Origin: Myoxocephalus aenaeus
Lineage: Eukaryota; Chordata; Actinopteri; Perciformes; Cottidae
NCBI GenBank assembly: GCA_038501785.1
Contig: JBAMJR010000006.1
Coordinates: forward strand, 561,501 to 625,500
Length of the DNA stretch: 64,000 nucleotides
Direction of reading: 5' to 3'
In this document: positions 1-14,100 of the stretch, one piece after another
Layout of the letters: every line of letters starts with the position of its first letter
Numbering within the stretch: the first letter of the stretch is position 1
Position numbers and translations under genes: made by a program
Notes under the pieces: model-generated
Told to the model about the DNA's origin: nothing
Database searches by the model: none
What the model saw: only the letters and a program-made list of their open reading frames with translations

Positions 1-3000
1 ATTACGTGGAGGTTGGTAACCGTCTTGAGTACAGCAGCTACAACAGGGAGGAAAATAAGGTGAGAGCTTATCTGAAAATGACTGAAGAACTCAATGCTCA
101 CACACCAGAGGCCTTGTTTGATCATGTGGACTGCCAGCCGAGGTTTAGACTTGTATCCATCTCGGTGCCGACTGACACGAACACCTCGCTGACATCTTCT
201 CTCTCGGAAAGCCAGCTGCTTTCTCCAAGTGACTCGGATGTCTTCGAGGAAGACCTGGAGGGTCACATAGTCTCTTTCCTGGAGGACACCGCTGACACAG
301 AACCGGATATCAGTGACGAGCACCTCTATGAGGAACCAAGGCACAGCTCAGAGGGTGAACAGGTTTTTCCTTCTCATAAGAGGACAGCGGAGATGCTCTC
401 CTGTTCACTGTCACATCGCGGTAATAATAATGTGGCTGAGTTAGGAGGGCAGTTTGTTCAGAGGCCCTACATGAGTGGAATTGGACAACCTGCACTGAGC
501 AGCAGCCCCATGATAAGCTCAACGCGGCACAAGCGCTCCAGCAAACCTCACTATTTGTCCCTGTACCCGCGCTCCCTGTCTATGGAGGGACAGGACATGC
601 CTCTGGGTGTTTACAGCTACAGGGATGGATCCCCGATACAGGGAGGAGGTGCCATTTGCTCATCAGGAAGCTTCTCACGGTGCTCACCGCTGTCATCCAG
701 TGGCCTGTCCACGCCGACATCTGTAGTGGATATTCCTCCTCCGTTTCAGCTGGCCTACATCACCAAGAGGCCCATCACAAAGAGCTCCCCTTCGCTTTTC
801 ATCGAAGGAGACTCGTCGGAGAAAAACAGGAAAAAGAAATCCTCCATTAAGCGTTTTCTGATGCTTAAATTTAGGCGGAAAACAGAGAGCAAGCCAGTGG
901 ATGTGAACCCGTCCTTGTTTAAGTCCTCAGCAGAATCCTACCACCACACGCCCAGCAGACTGCTGGATCTAGATAGACGCAGCTTCAGCAGCTCTCCTCA
1001 GCTCAGTTCACGCTCTGCTAGTAAACCTCATGTTTCATCAGAGCCGGCCTCCACCTTCTTGCTCTACAAGGAAAGCAAAAGGAAAGGGAACTCTGTGGCC
1101 TTTCTCAAACGCAGTGTTGTCCGGGTGGAGTCCTTTGAGGAACGGTCCCGTGTGCCTTTCACACCTCTTCCCCTGACCAAGCCTCGCTCCATCTCCTTCC
1201 CCAACGCAGATACCTCAGACTATGAGAATGTTCCCGCCATCAGCTCGGACTACGAGAACCTTCAGGTCCCACAGCGGAGGCCCGTCTGCCAGCTGCCGTT
1301 CACAGACTTCTTTGACCGTACCAGTCGGGTGATGTCCTCTGCCAATGACACCGACGGTTACGTGGACATGAGCAGCCTCCCTGGTTTCAAGAATGCAACA
1401 CAGTCACCTGAACAGGAAATGGAAAGGTATGTAAACAAGAGTCTACAAATATGAGTCTTGAACTCTTAAACTAATCATGACAGGGCTAGGAAAAAAGTAT
1501 AGCTATCACCACATGGAATAGTTATTGAGATATTTCCATTTGGACCAAAGGATCGACCGGCTGACATTACCATCCATAGAGCCATGTCGCTAGTTAAAAC
1601 CTGTGTCGGTGTGCAATTGTGTGTTCATATAGAATGATGCAGCTGAACATAATATGAGGGATGTTTAACACTGGCCACAAGTCTTTTTTATTACTGCTCG
1701 GCCACTGTGTGGGTTTAACAATGCCCCTGGGGAGGAGGATTTATAACTATTTATTAGGTTGAGTCCCCTGACGCTGGGGTGGGGAGGACAGTGCAGCAGC
1801 TTCCCTGCTATGCAGTGATATGTATACTAAGCCTCAGCTGTGTCTGTGTGTTGTTGGGGCATGTTGGGTGGTAGAGAAGGAAACGCTGGAGGTGGTGTTG
1901 GAGGTGGAGGTGGTATCTTCAGATGTAAGTGAAAAAAGGCTGGTTTCATTCATAAATATTTTTTTTAGGTGTAAAAAACGGCCCATGTGTTGGTGCCGTA
2001 GTAGAGCCTCTCGCCTCCCTGCTGTAGTGTTATTTGTTGGCATGATATCAGCCATGCTGTGCTGACATTAACCCATCCCCCCTGCATTCCTGTTGGCTGT
2101 ACCCATATCATACAGGCTGCTCAGGATGATTAATAGTCAGAGCATTTTGGAGTCATTGCTCTTCTCTATCCAGTCAGGAACAACAGGCTGAGATAAAATC
2201 TCAGTATGTTCGGTAGTCAGCAGTTGTTCACTGCAGTGCTTCCCTCTCATCTTGTATACCATTGTGGCTGTGTGCAATACAAATATGTACTACAAAGAAA
2301 TTTAGTTTGATATTACAATGTGATATTTTGTATTTCCTTAAGTACTCAATACACACTAATAATTACAAGTAAATAAAACGTCTTCGTTCTAATTGAGAAT
2401 CATTGTGGTGCGTTCAAACTGTAAATTACAACTTTATTAATGATGTGTTCAAATGTAAGCTTGTAAAATGTACGTAGTGATGGTGAGAAACTTCAATAAA
2501 TACTTGTTCGAAGGAGATGTTTTCACAGCAATATAAAATAGATACTCAAGATAGAATTATGACATGGTAACTTCCTAACTTTAGCTCTAAGCAGCTTATA
2601 ATACCTGATCAAAGCTACAAATGCCCCCCCCCCCCCCCAAAAAACAACAACAACAACAACAACAAACAAATGTGTAATCAAACCAAATGTTTAAATAGAA
2701 ATACAATAATTTATTTCCTGTTCATGCAAATAACTAAGGTCGATGACAATAACAAAGTAAAGGGATAACATTTTGCAATAGGCCTACATTTTCCATTTCA
2801 GACAAGTACATTTGGTAAGTTCAACATCTCGGCCTCTTCCCTTAAAAGGCTAAATATCAGTTGTGATTTTACAAAAGTCAAAAGTATGTGACATTTTATT
2901 TATTTAGTGTAACATTATACTTAGGTGATGCTACCATACAGTGTAATACATATGTTCTTTTGAATATGGATAGGTAAATATCAGACTTACTGGTAGTATT

Positions 3001-6000
3001 ACGATTTTAGATGGTTGTCTGTAGTTTGTAGAAGGTTTTGATGGTGGGTGTGCCTTAAAAGCATTAAATGAGATAATAGTAGTCAGTGTTGTAGTCAAGT
3101 CGACCTAAACCACAAGTCATGACCAAGACCAGAGTGTATCGAGACCGAGACAAGACTAAGACTTTGGTTTAGTTTAGGAAGCCAAATTTGCTAACTGACA
3201 TCTCTTTCCAGACAGCCACAGATTATTCTCCTGTCTCACTTTCTTGGAGTGTGTGTGAAGAGGGACTGAAAAGGGTGTCGGCTATTAACAAGCGTTAAGC
3301 ATTTATTCTTTCCATCTGGAAAGGCCTCCAGAAATAATTTTGTTCGTACATTTGAATAAGCCAAATATGACTGTATATGTAAATAAGGTGCACCTATATT
3401 ATATTCCTCCTAAAGCTGAATAAAATGAGAAAGATACTTGTTTTCCCTCTACTACTGTTCATGCAAATTAGGGCAGGTTAGATATCAAAATCTGGTAAAA
3501 CATCTGATGCCTTATTTAGCAAAAGCAAATCATTAGATAGTTTTTTTGCTTTTTCATTGCAAAATACAACTGCAAAGGTGACATGCCTCTGTGTAAGAAA
3601 GTGAGCTATCGATGCAAGTACTAAACAAAGACAGTGCTCTGCTTGTCATTTTCCACACCTCCAGTCAATACAGGGCCTTTTATTACAGCAAAGAGTTATC
3701 TGGATGGACAACAGAGTCGGTGGTTGAAGCTGTAAGTTTTGCAGTAGCCTGAAGGGGCAATATTCTCAGATCGTAGTTTGGAGATCATTTGCCCCATCAC
3801 TGCTATCACCGGGACAAATAGGCTCACAGATGAACCTGAGGCAAAATGAAAATGGATACTTTTTTTTTTTATCTCCCTCTGCAATTTATCTCCATAGATT
3901 TTGCCTTGAGCCTTTATACAACATAGCAGGACTGTGAGAGGTGACAGAGGCAATTTCTGTGGGGGTGATATAAAAGCCTAATATAAGAACCGTGCATGTA
4001 ATTTGTGGTTCAAACACCCCCTGGTATCTCATCCAGAGTGTGATCCATTGAGCAGTAATGGGCCATGTAGCTCTAATGTGTGTGATGCAGAGATCTGAAC
4101 TGCTCACATATGTTCTTCATACGTAGCTAATTTGCATCACAGTGGGGTTAAAAGCCACTGGTGCTGGGATTGAAACATGGCGGAAACATTGACAAGGCTA
4201 TTGGTCACATATAAAGGACGACTGCATCACTACTGTAACTTAAGGATGTGTTTTTATTTGCATAGCTTACACTCCCCACTGAGCCGCATCTATTAGCATA
4301 TTCATTTGGGCTCACTGCAGAAGAGAATCTCGTGGCATAAAATACGGACATGTGTCCCCGGTTGGGTACAGTCGTCACAGCGGGCCTTTCACCATCACTT
4401 TATTGGTTTCTCAAGATCGGCAATGTTTTATCTATTCACATTTTCTTCTTTTGATGAATATGTTTATTATAGTGATATTTCAGTGCAGACGACCATAAGG
4501 GACTATAAAGATGGCTTAGATGGTTAATTAAAATTCATCTGATTTATTCTCATGAATAAAGGTTTTGGGACGGAACACAGTTCATATTATAATACCACTG
4601 AGGCATGCAGTCTATCAATGGTTCCCAGCCTTTGGGTCATCACACAACCAAGGGGCCACAAGGTAATTAAAGGGAAAACAAATAATTTATCTTTGAAGAA
4701 ATTAGGTTTTTTTTATGTCGCTTATTTTGTCTTGAGAAATATGAGATACATGACGTTGATGCTAATGTACAGATTGTGTTATTTTAGGACAGAGCCAGTG
4801 TGTTTCCCCCTGTTCTCAGTCTTTGTGCTAAGCTAAGCTAATAGCCTTCATATTTACTGTAAAGACATGAGAGTGACCTTGATCTTCTCATCAACGCTCC
4901 ATGGTAAAGCAAAACGGTTTTATTTCCCAAAGTGTCCTTTATTCCTTTTAAAATGAGAAAAAAAATCACACTCGGGGTGAACCAACTGCTCACAAATCAT
5001 GTTTACACCAAGGCCATAACTCCATCATGAGGCCTCACAAATAGACGATACTTCATTATCGGGGCCACAAGCTGAAAAGGACTTTGACGTTTAAGACAGT
5101 CAGTGTTGAATTATTACAAAAGATGCATTTAGTCTTCTAAACAGTCAGGGTTTCTCATGCTATATTTCACCATGGCCCCCCTTCTCTCTCACCAGTGCCT
5201 ATACAGAAGCCTACAATGTGTGCTCGGTGGCGGTCTCAGTGGGTGACGTCAGGGGTGAAGAAGACCAAGGACGCACCTCTGATGAGGAAGAGGGAGGTTT
5301 AGATAGCAATTATGACAGACAGGTAAGTTCTGACAAATGTGTGTTGAATTTGTGCCGAGGTGGAAGTAAATATTTGTACTTTTAGAATTGTAGATATCTG
5401 TTGGGATATTATTGATAAATAACTCAATATAATTAATTGATAATATGGACCAGTTTACTGTTTTCACCAATGGACTGTTTACCACAAACTTTGCTTTAAT
5501 TCAAACATTTTAAATAATTTAATTTGTTTTGTTTTGTGTCACCTTTTTCCAAGTGGTAGGTAGAAATAAAGACACATTTGAAGAAAAAAAAAAACTAAAA
5601 GTAAACTAAATTGCAAAAGTGCCCGCACAATCAGGATTTGAATGGAGGTTAATGGGCTACTACAAGGCTGTCCTCAATATTCAGAATTTGATTGCCACTT
5701 GGAGACGATGTAGAAAAGCTATATTTATTGAACTGGTGCCAAAATGCCTAACCCTGGGTTTATTACAAGTAAATAATGTGATTGTTTACAGCCTGACGGA
5801 CGATCCCGAGCCTTTTACATCGCGAAAGAGCTGGTGGATACAGAGAGATTGTAAGTTACATGTAAACTAATTCCTCTTATCAAACATCTCGGCTAATCGG
5901 TCAAAACTAATCAGATTCCCTTCGCTTCCCTGTTTGATGGTGTTTCTATTTTTCTGTCCACAGACACGTGAAAGCCCTCAAGCTCCTCCAGGAAGTGAGT

Positions 6001-8072
6001 GATGCATCTAGATAGATAGATAGTTATTTATTATCTATCTATCTATATTCTTTTTTATTTATTTACTATTGTAATATAATTCTCATGTATGTATCTAGAT
6101 ACATTTCCTGTGGTAGCGAATGGCAGTGGTTTTTACACTTGGAGGCAGTCTTTAAAAAAAACTGCCCACCACAAACACAGTCTGGTCTGTTGGCCTCTGA
6201 GCAGCTCCACCGCAGCAGCTAGGCCTTTTGTGCCTTGCTCAAAGCCACCTCGGAGGGAAGAACACTTCTCTTTCCTAGATTTATCTCTCTGCTCCAACAC
6301 TGCTCCAATATTTCTGATTAATGATGAGATTTGATATATATAAGCTTCTGCTGTCAGATATTATCTTGTTACACTATTGTGAATAAAGGGAAGGAAAAAC
6401 GGGAGAAATTCAGACTGAAAAATAAGCCTTCCTCCACACTCGCCTGTATGTTAGGACTTTCGGGAAGCAGTGGGGGCAGCAGTCGGGGACGAGGGGGATC
6501 CTGTGTTGGATGAAGAAAGGCTTCGAGAGATTCTCAACGAGCTGCCTGATGTTTACACCCTGCACCGCCGAATCCTCAGCGAGCTGGAGAATCGGATCCG
6601 ACACTGGTGAGAAAGATGCGCATGAACACATATGTTATAACAAAAAATTAATTACCTTCCACGTTCTCACCTCTGTTTCTCCATCATTCAGGGAGGAGAG
6701 CCAGAGGATCGCAGACATCTACCTGTCCAGAAAAGCAGAGTTCTTGGTTTTCACCACTTATATCGGCCACTACGATCGAAGTATGAGCCTACTGCAGGAC
6801 AGCTGCCGAGCTTCCCCGGCCTTTGCAGCCATTGTTCACCAGTTTGAGGTCAGCATGGTGCTTCCCTAACTCCAAACACAAAACATTAATAACTATGCAA
6901 ATGATGAGTATCTTTACTTAAGTTCATACTTATGCACAGTACTATTTAATTGATTTCTGCCATGTAATCAATCTATTCTGGTAACCAAATACAATAACAA
7001 AACACAGTTGGATACATTAAGTGTATCTTGACCACATGTGAAACCTTCACTGGCTCTTCTGCAAGGTATGCTTTTCAACCTCCTTCCTCACCTGTTCGCC
7101 TCCTCTTCCTCTTTCCCTGTATTTCCACTAATTCATAGTTTTTAGAAAATTAAATTTGGAATTCCAGCATGCATAAAAAGCAGTTTATTTTAATTTTTAA
7201 ACAACAGGAAAACAGAGGATTACTGGAAACCTTTGGAATAATTTAGATATTTTAATAGAGAACACTTGACAAGGTGGTGAAAAATTACAAAAGCTTTGAT
7301 TGAAACTTTGCTTTCAACCTCATATATTTGATACTTATCAAGAGCTTTCTTGCTTATCTCTGGACATTATCTCTTATCAGCAAAGGTTTTAGTGTGTGTG
7401 TTTGTGTGCAATGACAAAGATGAAGTGTGTGTTTTGTGGTAGCAGAGATGGCAATGGCTAAGTGTGTGACAAGAGAGCCCTTGTGACTAAAAGGTTCAAG
7501 CAAAAGGCAGAAAGCTAAGTGAATAACAGTAGTGATTTAATTAGAGCAACAACTACACAGTGTTCTTGGCTGTTAAAAGAGTGTCATGACACCCAAAGGA
7601 AAAATAGACCACATGTTTAGATGCTAAGATCTAATATGTTTGATATGAGCCACTCAGAACAACAATTAACCAGTGAACGTTTCATTTAAAACTAAAAATG
7701 TATGTAGGTTGAATTTTCCAACATGTTCAAACAATGCACTTGAGTGTGGAGTTATAATTGGCCTCAATTTAATGAACACACACACCAGCAGTGCTTTTAA
7801 AATCAATCATCCAGAGAAGCTATTAAATGTATTAATATGTTTAAAATATGAAGTATACATTTAAATATATAGGATATATGATAGTATGCTTGACAATTCA
7901 ACAAATCAAATATTACCCAGCTATGGACAAAATAATGTTTTCAATATTTTATAGACCATCAGATTCATAGCACACCTACATTTATAAGTATTAAGATAAG
8001 CACTTTTGTATTGATGTCCATGCATTGCCTTTCATCATTATGAGTTTTACATTTTTAGATATTCTGGTGACG

Positions 8073-8145
<73 letters not shown>

Positions 8146-11100
8146 TACTAATTATTAATTAAGTGATTATTGAAAAAGAGGGCGTTAGACATACAGGATT
8201 GCTGTTTTTTCACATGCACACTGACGAACAATCAAACACACACTTGTTATCCTGCGAGACTCCGTGCTGACCTGCAGTGTTGTTGTCACTTGTTCACGCT
8301 TAAAATATGAGGGGCGCTTCTGCTCGAAGCTCCAGTTTTGTTGTATAATTTGCTTTTTGCTTCTCAGTGCAACTTTTATTTTCTTTACCAGAGTTGTGTA
8401 CACCCCCAGTGAGATCCCTTGACTGTTTTAAATAACCTGACATGTTGTTTGGTCACAGTTTATATGGAGCAGTAGTACAGTGAAAATGTTACATTTTACT
8501 TTTTTTATTTATTTGTCTCAGCAGCAGAGTCCAGCTGGGGAAATAGTGTCTCTGAAACATCAGCTGTTGCAGGTCATTGTGCGCGTGGCTCAGTACCCGC
8601 ATGCTCCTCACTGGTGAGTCTCGTGTAAAGGACAAGATGTAGTATCTTTTCTGATTAAAACATACATTTTACTCCGAGTGGTTCCATTTTCGACTCTCAG
8701 AAAGCTTTCTATTTCTCTTGCTCCTCTTACAGATTACCTGAACAACCTCTCCCCTGATTCCAAGGAGTATAAAGACACCCAAGGTACCGTAAACAAACAG
8801 CGGTCTCGGTGTGGACAGAGGCAGGTACTCACAGGAGAGCCTCACTGGCCTGTGTTTGTGACTGTTTGTGTACAAGGAATTTATTTGCTCACATTTGGCA
8901 TCGAAAGACGGCATTCAGAGAGCCAATTTAGATTTTCTTGTTTGTGGGGGAGACCCACCAGGCAAACATTTCAGCTCTCTTCTGTGTGGAGACTTTAATG
9001 TGTAATTCATGAGAAGGCCAGATGCAGCAACACTATCTCTTATCTCCAATAAGGGAGCCACCCCGGTCCAGACATGTCCAGGCTCTCATTTCAGGTTTTA
9101 TGTTTGCTGACTTTCTACATGGAGAACAAAGGAACATCTAATCAGTTATGATTATTCATGGTTCACTTCTTAACATGAAGTTAAGAAGTCTCTATCTTCC
9201 GCCGCAAACTAAAAACACATCTTTTCCGACTGACTTTTTCCTTGAATAAAGAAAGTAGCACTTTAGTAGCACTTAAATGGCACTTACTTATAGCACTTAT
9301 TAGTTTGGCTTTCTTGAAGAAATTGTACTTTCTTGATTCTTGTTGTTCTGAGTTTGTACTCATGGTTGAATGCACTTATTGTAAGTCACTTTGGATAACA
9401 GCATCAGCTAAATGAAATGTAATGTAAAAGTGTCTTTCATGACTCCTATCTGTGTTTGTCTTTTATAGCTGCTGTAGCTGTAGTTTCTGACATTGCAGAT
9501 CAAGCGAATGACAGTTTGAAACATGGGGTAAGTGTCATGTATTTTCATACTCTTGAACCCCAAGAAACTAACATTTGCCTTCTCAATTACAAATCTTATT
9601 TTCAATGTGTGGTCAGTACTGAACACACAGACATTTTCCGGTATTTTTCAACCTGTACCATGTTTTTGTGACTCATTTTTCAAATTGGTCCAGTATTGAG
9701 CGATAAGGCTGTAACCGGCAGCCAAGAAACAAGCCGCGTAGGAAAGTCTGACTGTGCTGTGAAATCTGAATATTCGGGCAGCAACAGATCCAACTCTATT
9801 TTATCATTCCTCTGTGGGCCTCGTAGGGTCAAAGCATCCACAGGAACACCCCTGTCTCCCGAGCTTTGTTCATAGTGCTGACTAGCAAGTGTTACAATGC
9901 TAACACATTCAACTCAGATGATTTCTATACATCAGAATGTGACCATTATCATTGTGAGCTTGTTAGCATGCTGCCGTAGCATCTAGCTCAAAGCAATGCT
10001 GCACTTTGTTGATGGCTACAGCAGCTGTAGTTGGAGCCGCATGCCAAATAATGACGTTTCTAAATAATGTGGCTCTTTCTAAAGAGAATATGCCCGTCTG
10101 ATCCAGGCAATAACTATGTCTAAAACAAAGAGACGTATCGTGAAATATCCAAGTAAAGTAAATAGTTTGGGGTTTACAGGGAAATTACGGTTAATGGACT
10201 CTTTCATCATTTCTCTTTGGCTGTTGTCTCATTTTCTCTCCCTGTCTTTTTGTTCTTTTGTCTCTGTGTGTCTCAGGAGAACTTATTGCGTCTGGTCAAC
10301 ATAGAGTACAGTGTTCGTGGCCTGCGGGATCTGCTGCAGCCGGGCAGGGTATGACTCTGATAACAGCATTGTTTCCTTGCCAGCCCACCCTGTCTGCCAT
10401 GCACCACCCTGTGTTGCCCTTTACACAATCGTTCAGCTGGGAATCCCCAGCCGGCCAGGCTTTAAAACAACAGTAATTAGCGCAGATGGCCTCTGCGTGT
10501 CATGATCAGTTGACTTGTGATGTGTTCAGTTTAGTACTGTGTATTTGCTGTTTTAATCAGGTCTTCGTGAAGGAGGGCACCCTGATGAAGGTCAGCAGGA
10601 AGAATCGACAGCCCCGCCATCTGTTTTTGGTAATCACTGCTTCCTGTTTGTAGTTTTTAAGTTAACAGACATGTGCCTGTGGTCATACTACGGTTTCTAA
10701 TCTTTTTATTTGCTTAATTTTGTACAATAACCACAGTGTGTTCCTAAAATGAAGAGTCACACATTTTTTGTCTGCTGGTTTTCTACGTCCAGACTGAGCT
10801 ATTAAGAGCAGGGTTTCCTGGCAGGATGTTTCTGAATGCTGACTTCCTGAGCCAGTTCTTTACTGACAACACAGGGAAGGTCAACACCGGCTCCTTATCC
10901 ATGTGTGCACCTGTTACATTTTATGACTTTAATTCTGTCAGTTAAATATTAGTTTGATGCGTCTTCAGCACCTTTTAATATAGACAAATTGTTCAGCTGA
11001 CTAAGATCATGCTAAAGGACACAGGGCTGTAGAGTGACGGGAGAGAGATGTAATCGATAATATTGTATGTATAAGTCATAACATGGAGATAGCCTTGAAA

Positions 11101-14100
11101 TGTTATAATCAAGAAAGATTATAAAATTAAACGCCTTTGAAATTATCCATAGGGCATCATCAAAGCGCATTGCTTTTCCCTCCTGTGGCGTTTTTGAAAT
11201 TTGTGGTCTGGGCTCGACACTAAAAAAAGATCGTAAATGTCTCTTCTGGAGGAATGTTGGTAATCATCGTTGTGTTACTTTTATCCTGCCAGCTTATCCA
11301 CCCAGACTCTGATCACGTGTTATCAGCTATTATTAATGTTGGAGACAGCATTATAAAGAGTCTGCAGGAGCAGCTAGTCTCATAAAAAAAGTATTCAAAC
11401 ACACAGCAAAAAAGTGATACAGAGATTAATGATCCAGTTTTGATTTCAACTCCTTTGTTATGTATTTGCGGAAGTATCTCATTCATGTATGGTCGTAAAA
11501 ATTCAAGGTAGGGGTTTTACATTTATAGATACCCCACACTGAGAAAATGTCCCCCTTTGGTGAAACCAGCCTTCTAGTGTCAAACTCTGCCCATACATCA
11601 TTATGCACAGTGAAGCTCAAACATCCAAGTAAATAAGCACATTTTTATATGGAGTGGAACGTTAATATAAAGTGTTGTGTTTAACATTAGAGATCTGTAC
11701 TGTGGGGAATGGACAATGGAGAAAAAGTACATACAATTTTGTTTGGTGAGAATTTCAAATGAATCAACTTGACTTGAAGTTTTGTAGTAGAGCGTCACCT
11801 ACTGGGGAATTGCTGTAAATGCATGAATAAGGAAGTCTGTGCGACTGACTTTTTAGACTATTTTACCTTTTTTTTAATGTCTTTTCAACATTTTCTCAAC
11901 ACATTCACTTGTCTGTTCTTATATTTACTGTGAATTATGAGCGTTATCTCTGTCCGTTGTCAGATGAATGATGTGCTGCTGTACACCTACCCTCAGCAGG
12001 ACGGGAAGTACAGACTGAAGAATACTCTGCCACTCACTGGTTTGAAGGTCAGAGTCTTTTATTAAGTTGCCTAATGTCTTTGATTTCTAACCATGTTTCC
12101 CTTAAAATTCCCACAGAGTTTATATGCAATTAAAGCTGGCAGTATATGTGTAAAATCTACAGCCGTATGTTTTTTTAAATTAAATTATTACTTACTTGTT
12201 TGCGGTTAACAGAAAATGTGAGAATAGTTAAATATGCGGTTCCTTAACTGTCAGACTGGAAAGTTTTACAACCTGGTTTTTTATTTATGATCTTATTGAT
12301 TTCCCAGGTCAGTAAACCCATTGTTGAAAATGTCCAAAATGCACTGAAAATTGAAGGAACGGACATCTCCGTCACTTTGTCTGCAAGGTGGGTGACACTT
12401 TACTGTGTCCTGTTTGAATAATGACAAATATCTAATAATGGCAGCGATAAAAAAATTAAAAAAAGGTTCAAACTAAATAGTAAAAATAGAGCATTGAGAA
12501 TGTGTATACTGAGTAGTGTTGTGTATTTCTTGTAGTTCCTTTATTGAAAGAGAGGACTGGTTTTACACTCTGAGTCGCACTGTAACTGAACATACCAGGG
12601 GATCTGTAGCATTCAACAGCTGCTCAGGAGAGGTGAGCACAATCTGCCTCTCTGTTTTCATACTTTTTCCTCAGTCGTGCTTATTCTCGTCCAACCGGAC
12701 TAAGATGGATGTTATAAGTCATCGACATCAATCTTGGCAGTGTGCGCTAGTGTGTTTCTCTGTTTCTGTGTGCTCGCTCCAGGCCAGAGATCGTCTGCGG
12801 CTGACTCTCGGAGAGAAAGCCCCCACGCTTGTTCCAGTCTCAGAAGTGATGATGTGCATGAACTGCACCTCAGATTTCAGCCTCACTCTCCGTAGACACC
12901 ATTGCCATGGCTGCGGAAGAGTGAGTCCCACACAAATACAACACAGTGCTTTATAAGACTTTAATATCTGTTAGGAGATGCTACAACTTGTGTCTTTGGC
13001 CGGGAGCTATGCGGGAGCTGAAAGAGTGTGTTATTTTTAATGTACCTGTGGTCAATTTATTTTGTTTCACACAGATTGTTTGCCGGAGCTGCTCAAGGAA
13101 CCGATATCCACTGAAATACATGAAAGACCGCATGGCCAAAGTGTGTGATCACTGTTACAATGAGCTAAAGAAGAGAGGTGGGGAAGCTCTGCTTGGATAT
13201 ATCATTATGATTTATTGAGCCCTTTGATTGTCAGTCTTCCTATCAGCCTACACATTCAGTATTCCTATGCTTAGGACCCACTTACAATAGACTGAAATAA
13301 TAAGATTTTGGACAAATACATTTATTTTACGGGAAATAGATTACTAAAAGAAAGGAAGTAGTAGAAAGAGGAAAAGTAGAAGTAAAACAAAGAAATATAT
13401 GGGCTACTGCTAATTAGTGCACATCAAATTCATCAGTGCCAGTTTATCATAATATACCAAAAACTAAAATATACGTAACTGATTTGAGTGGGTTGCACAT
13501 GTGGATTGTGAGATTACACTCCAGTTTGTGTCATATGCATGTATGAAAAGTGCAAAGCTGAAGCTGAGTTTCATTTGTGAAGGAAAACTTTGTGGAAAAG
13601 TTTGATATTCCACATTTGTGTAAAAACAAAAGCCACATTGTCTTCCATTGTTACTTTATAACATAAAGCCTCTGCTGCAGTATAATTCAGTCCCCAAGGT
13701 GCACAAGTAACCTGCCATGTCACTTAGTTTGTCAGTGTTATTGTATTGTCCTCAGCTGTGGTTGAAAAGCAATTGTATTTTCGTGCAGGGGGAGACGTGT
13801 CTGCTTTGTCAGGTAAGAGTAGCCCTCGTCCAAACCGCGCCAGTCGTCCTCTTTCTGCCGTGTTCCAAAACATTCATCCTCCCAACATCTGGAGACATCG
13901 GAAAGGCACTGCTTCCTTCACCCAGGTACGCCTGCAACATGAGCGCTATGTTCTCTGCACAGTGCAGATTACTGAATAGTTGACCATCATGTGGATGACA
14001 GCTGTGACATGTTTTGTAAGTAACATAGATATTTTTCAGTCCACTACTGCTCCTATTTTGTGCAGGTGACACTGACAGAGGAAGGCTCCCTTAGTGGCAC

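Larger units (their letters stand above)
1427..5195 (+). other. fgd5 large intron
   Basis: This 3.8 kb intron lies between the donor GTATGT at 1427 and an acceptor ending CACCAG at 5195. No coding exon is supported inside it. It is AT-rich and holds a C-run followed by a CAA repeat near 2623-2665, a degenerate dispersed repeat near 3083-3172 and another at 4786-4893. Confidence 0.7.

Noticed and set aside
1820..2065. Overlapping short frames on both strands in the fgd5 intron
   Set aside because: GT/GA-rich composition with no homology, and no splice continuity with the exons around.
10790..10890. An acceptor-like ctacgtccag and open frame (TELLRAGFPGRMFLNADFL) inside fgd5 PH1
   Set aside because: The neighbouring exons join in frame as HLFL-MNDVLLYTYP, which is the conserved PH text. 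An insert would disrupt the domain and no clear donor is placed.
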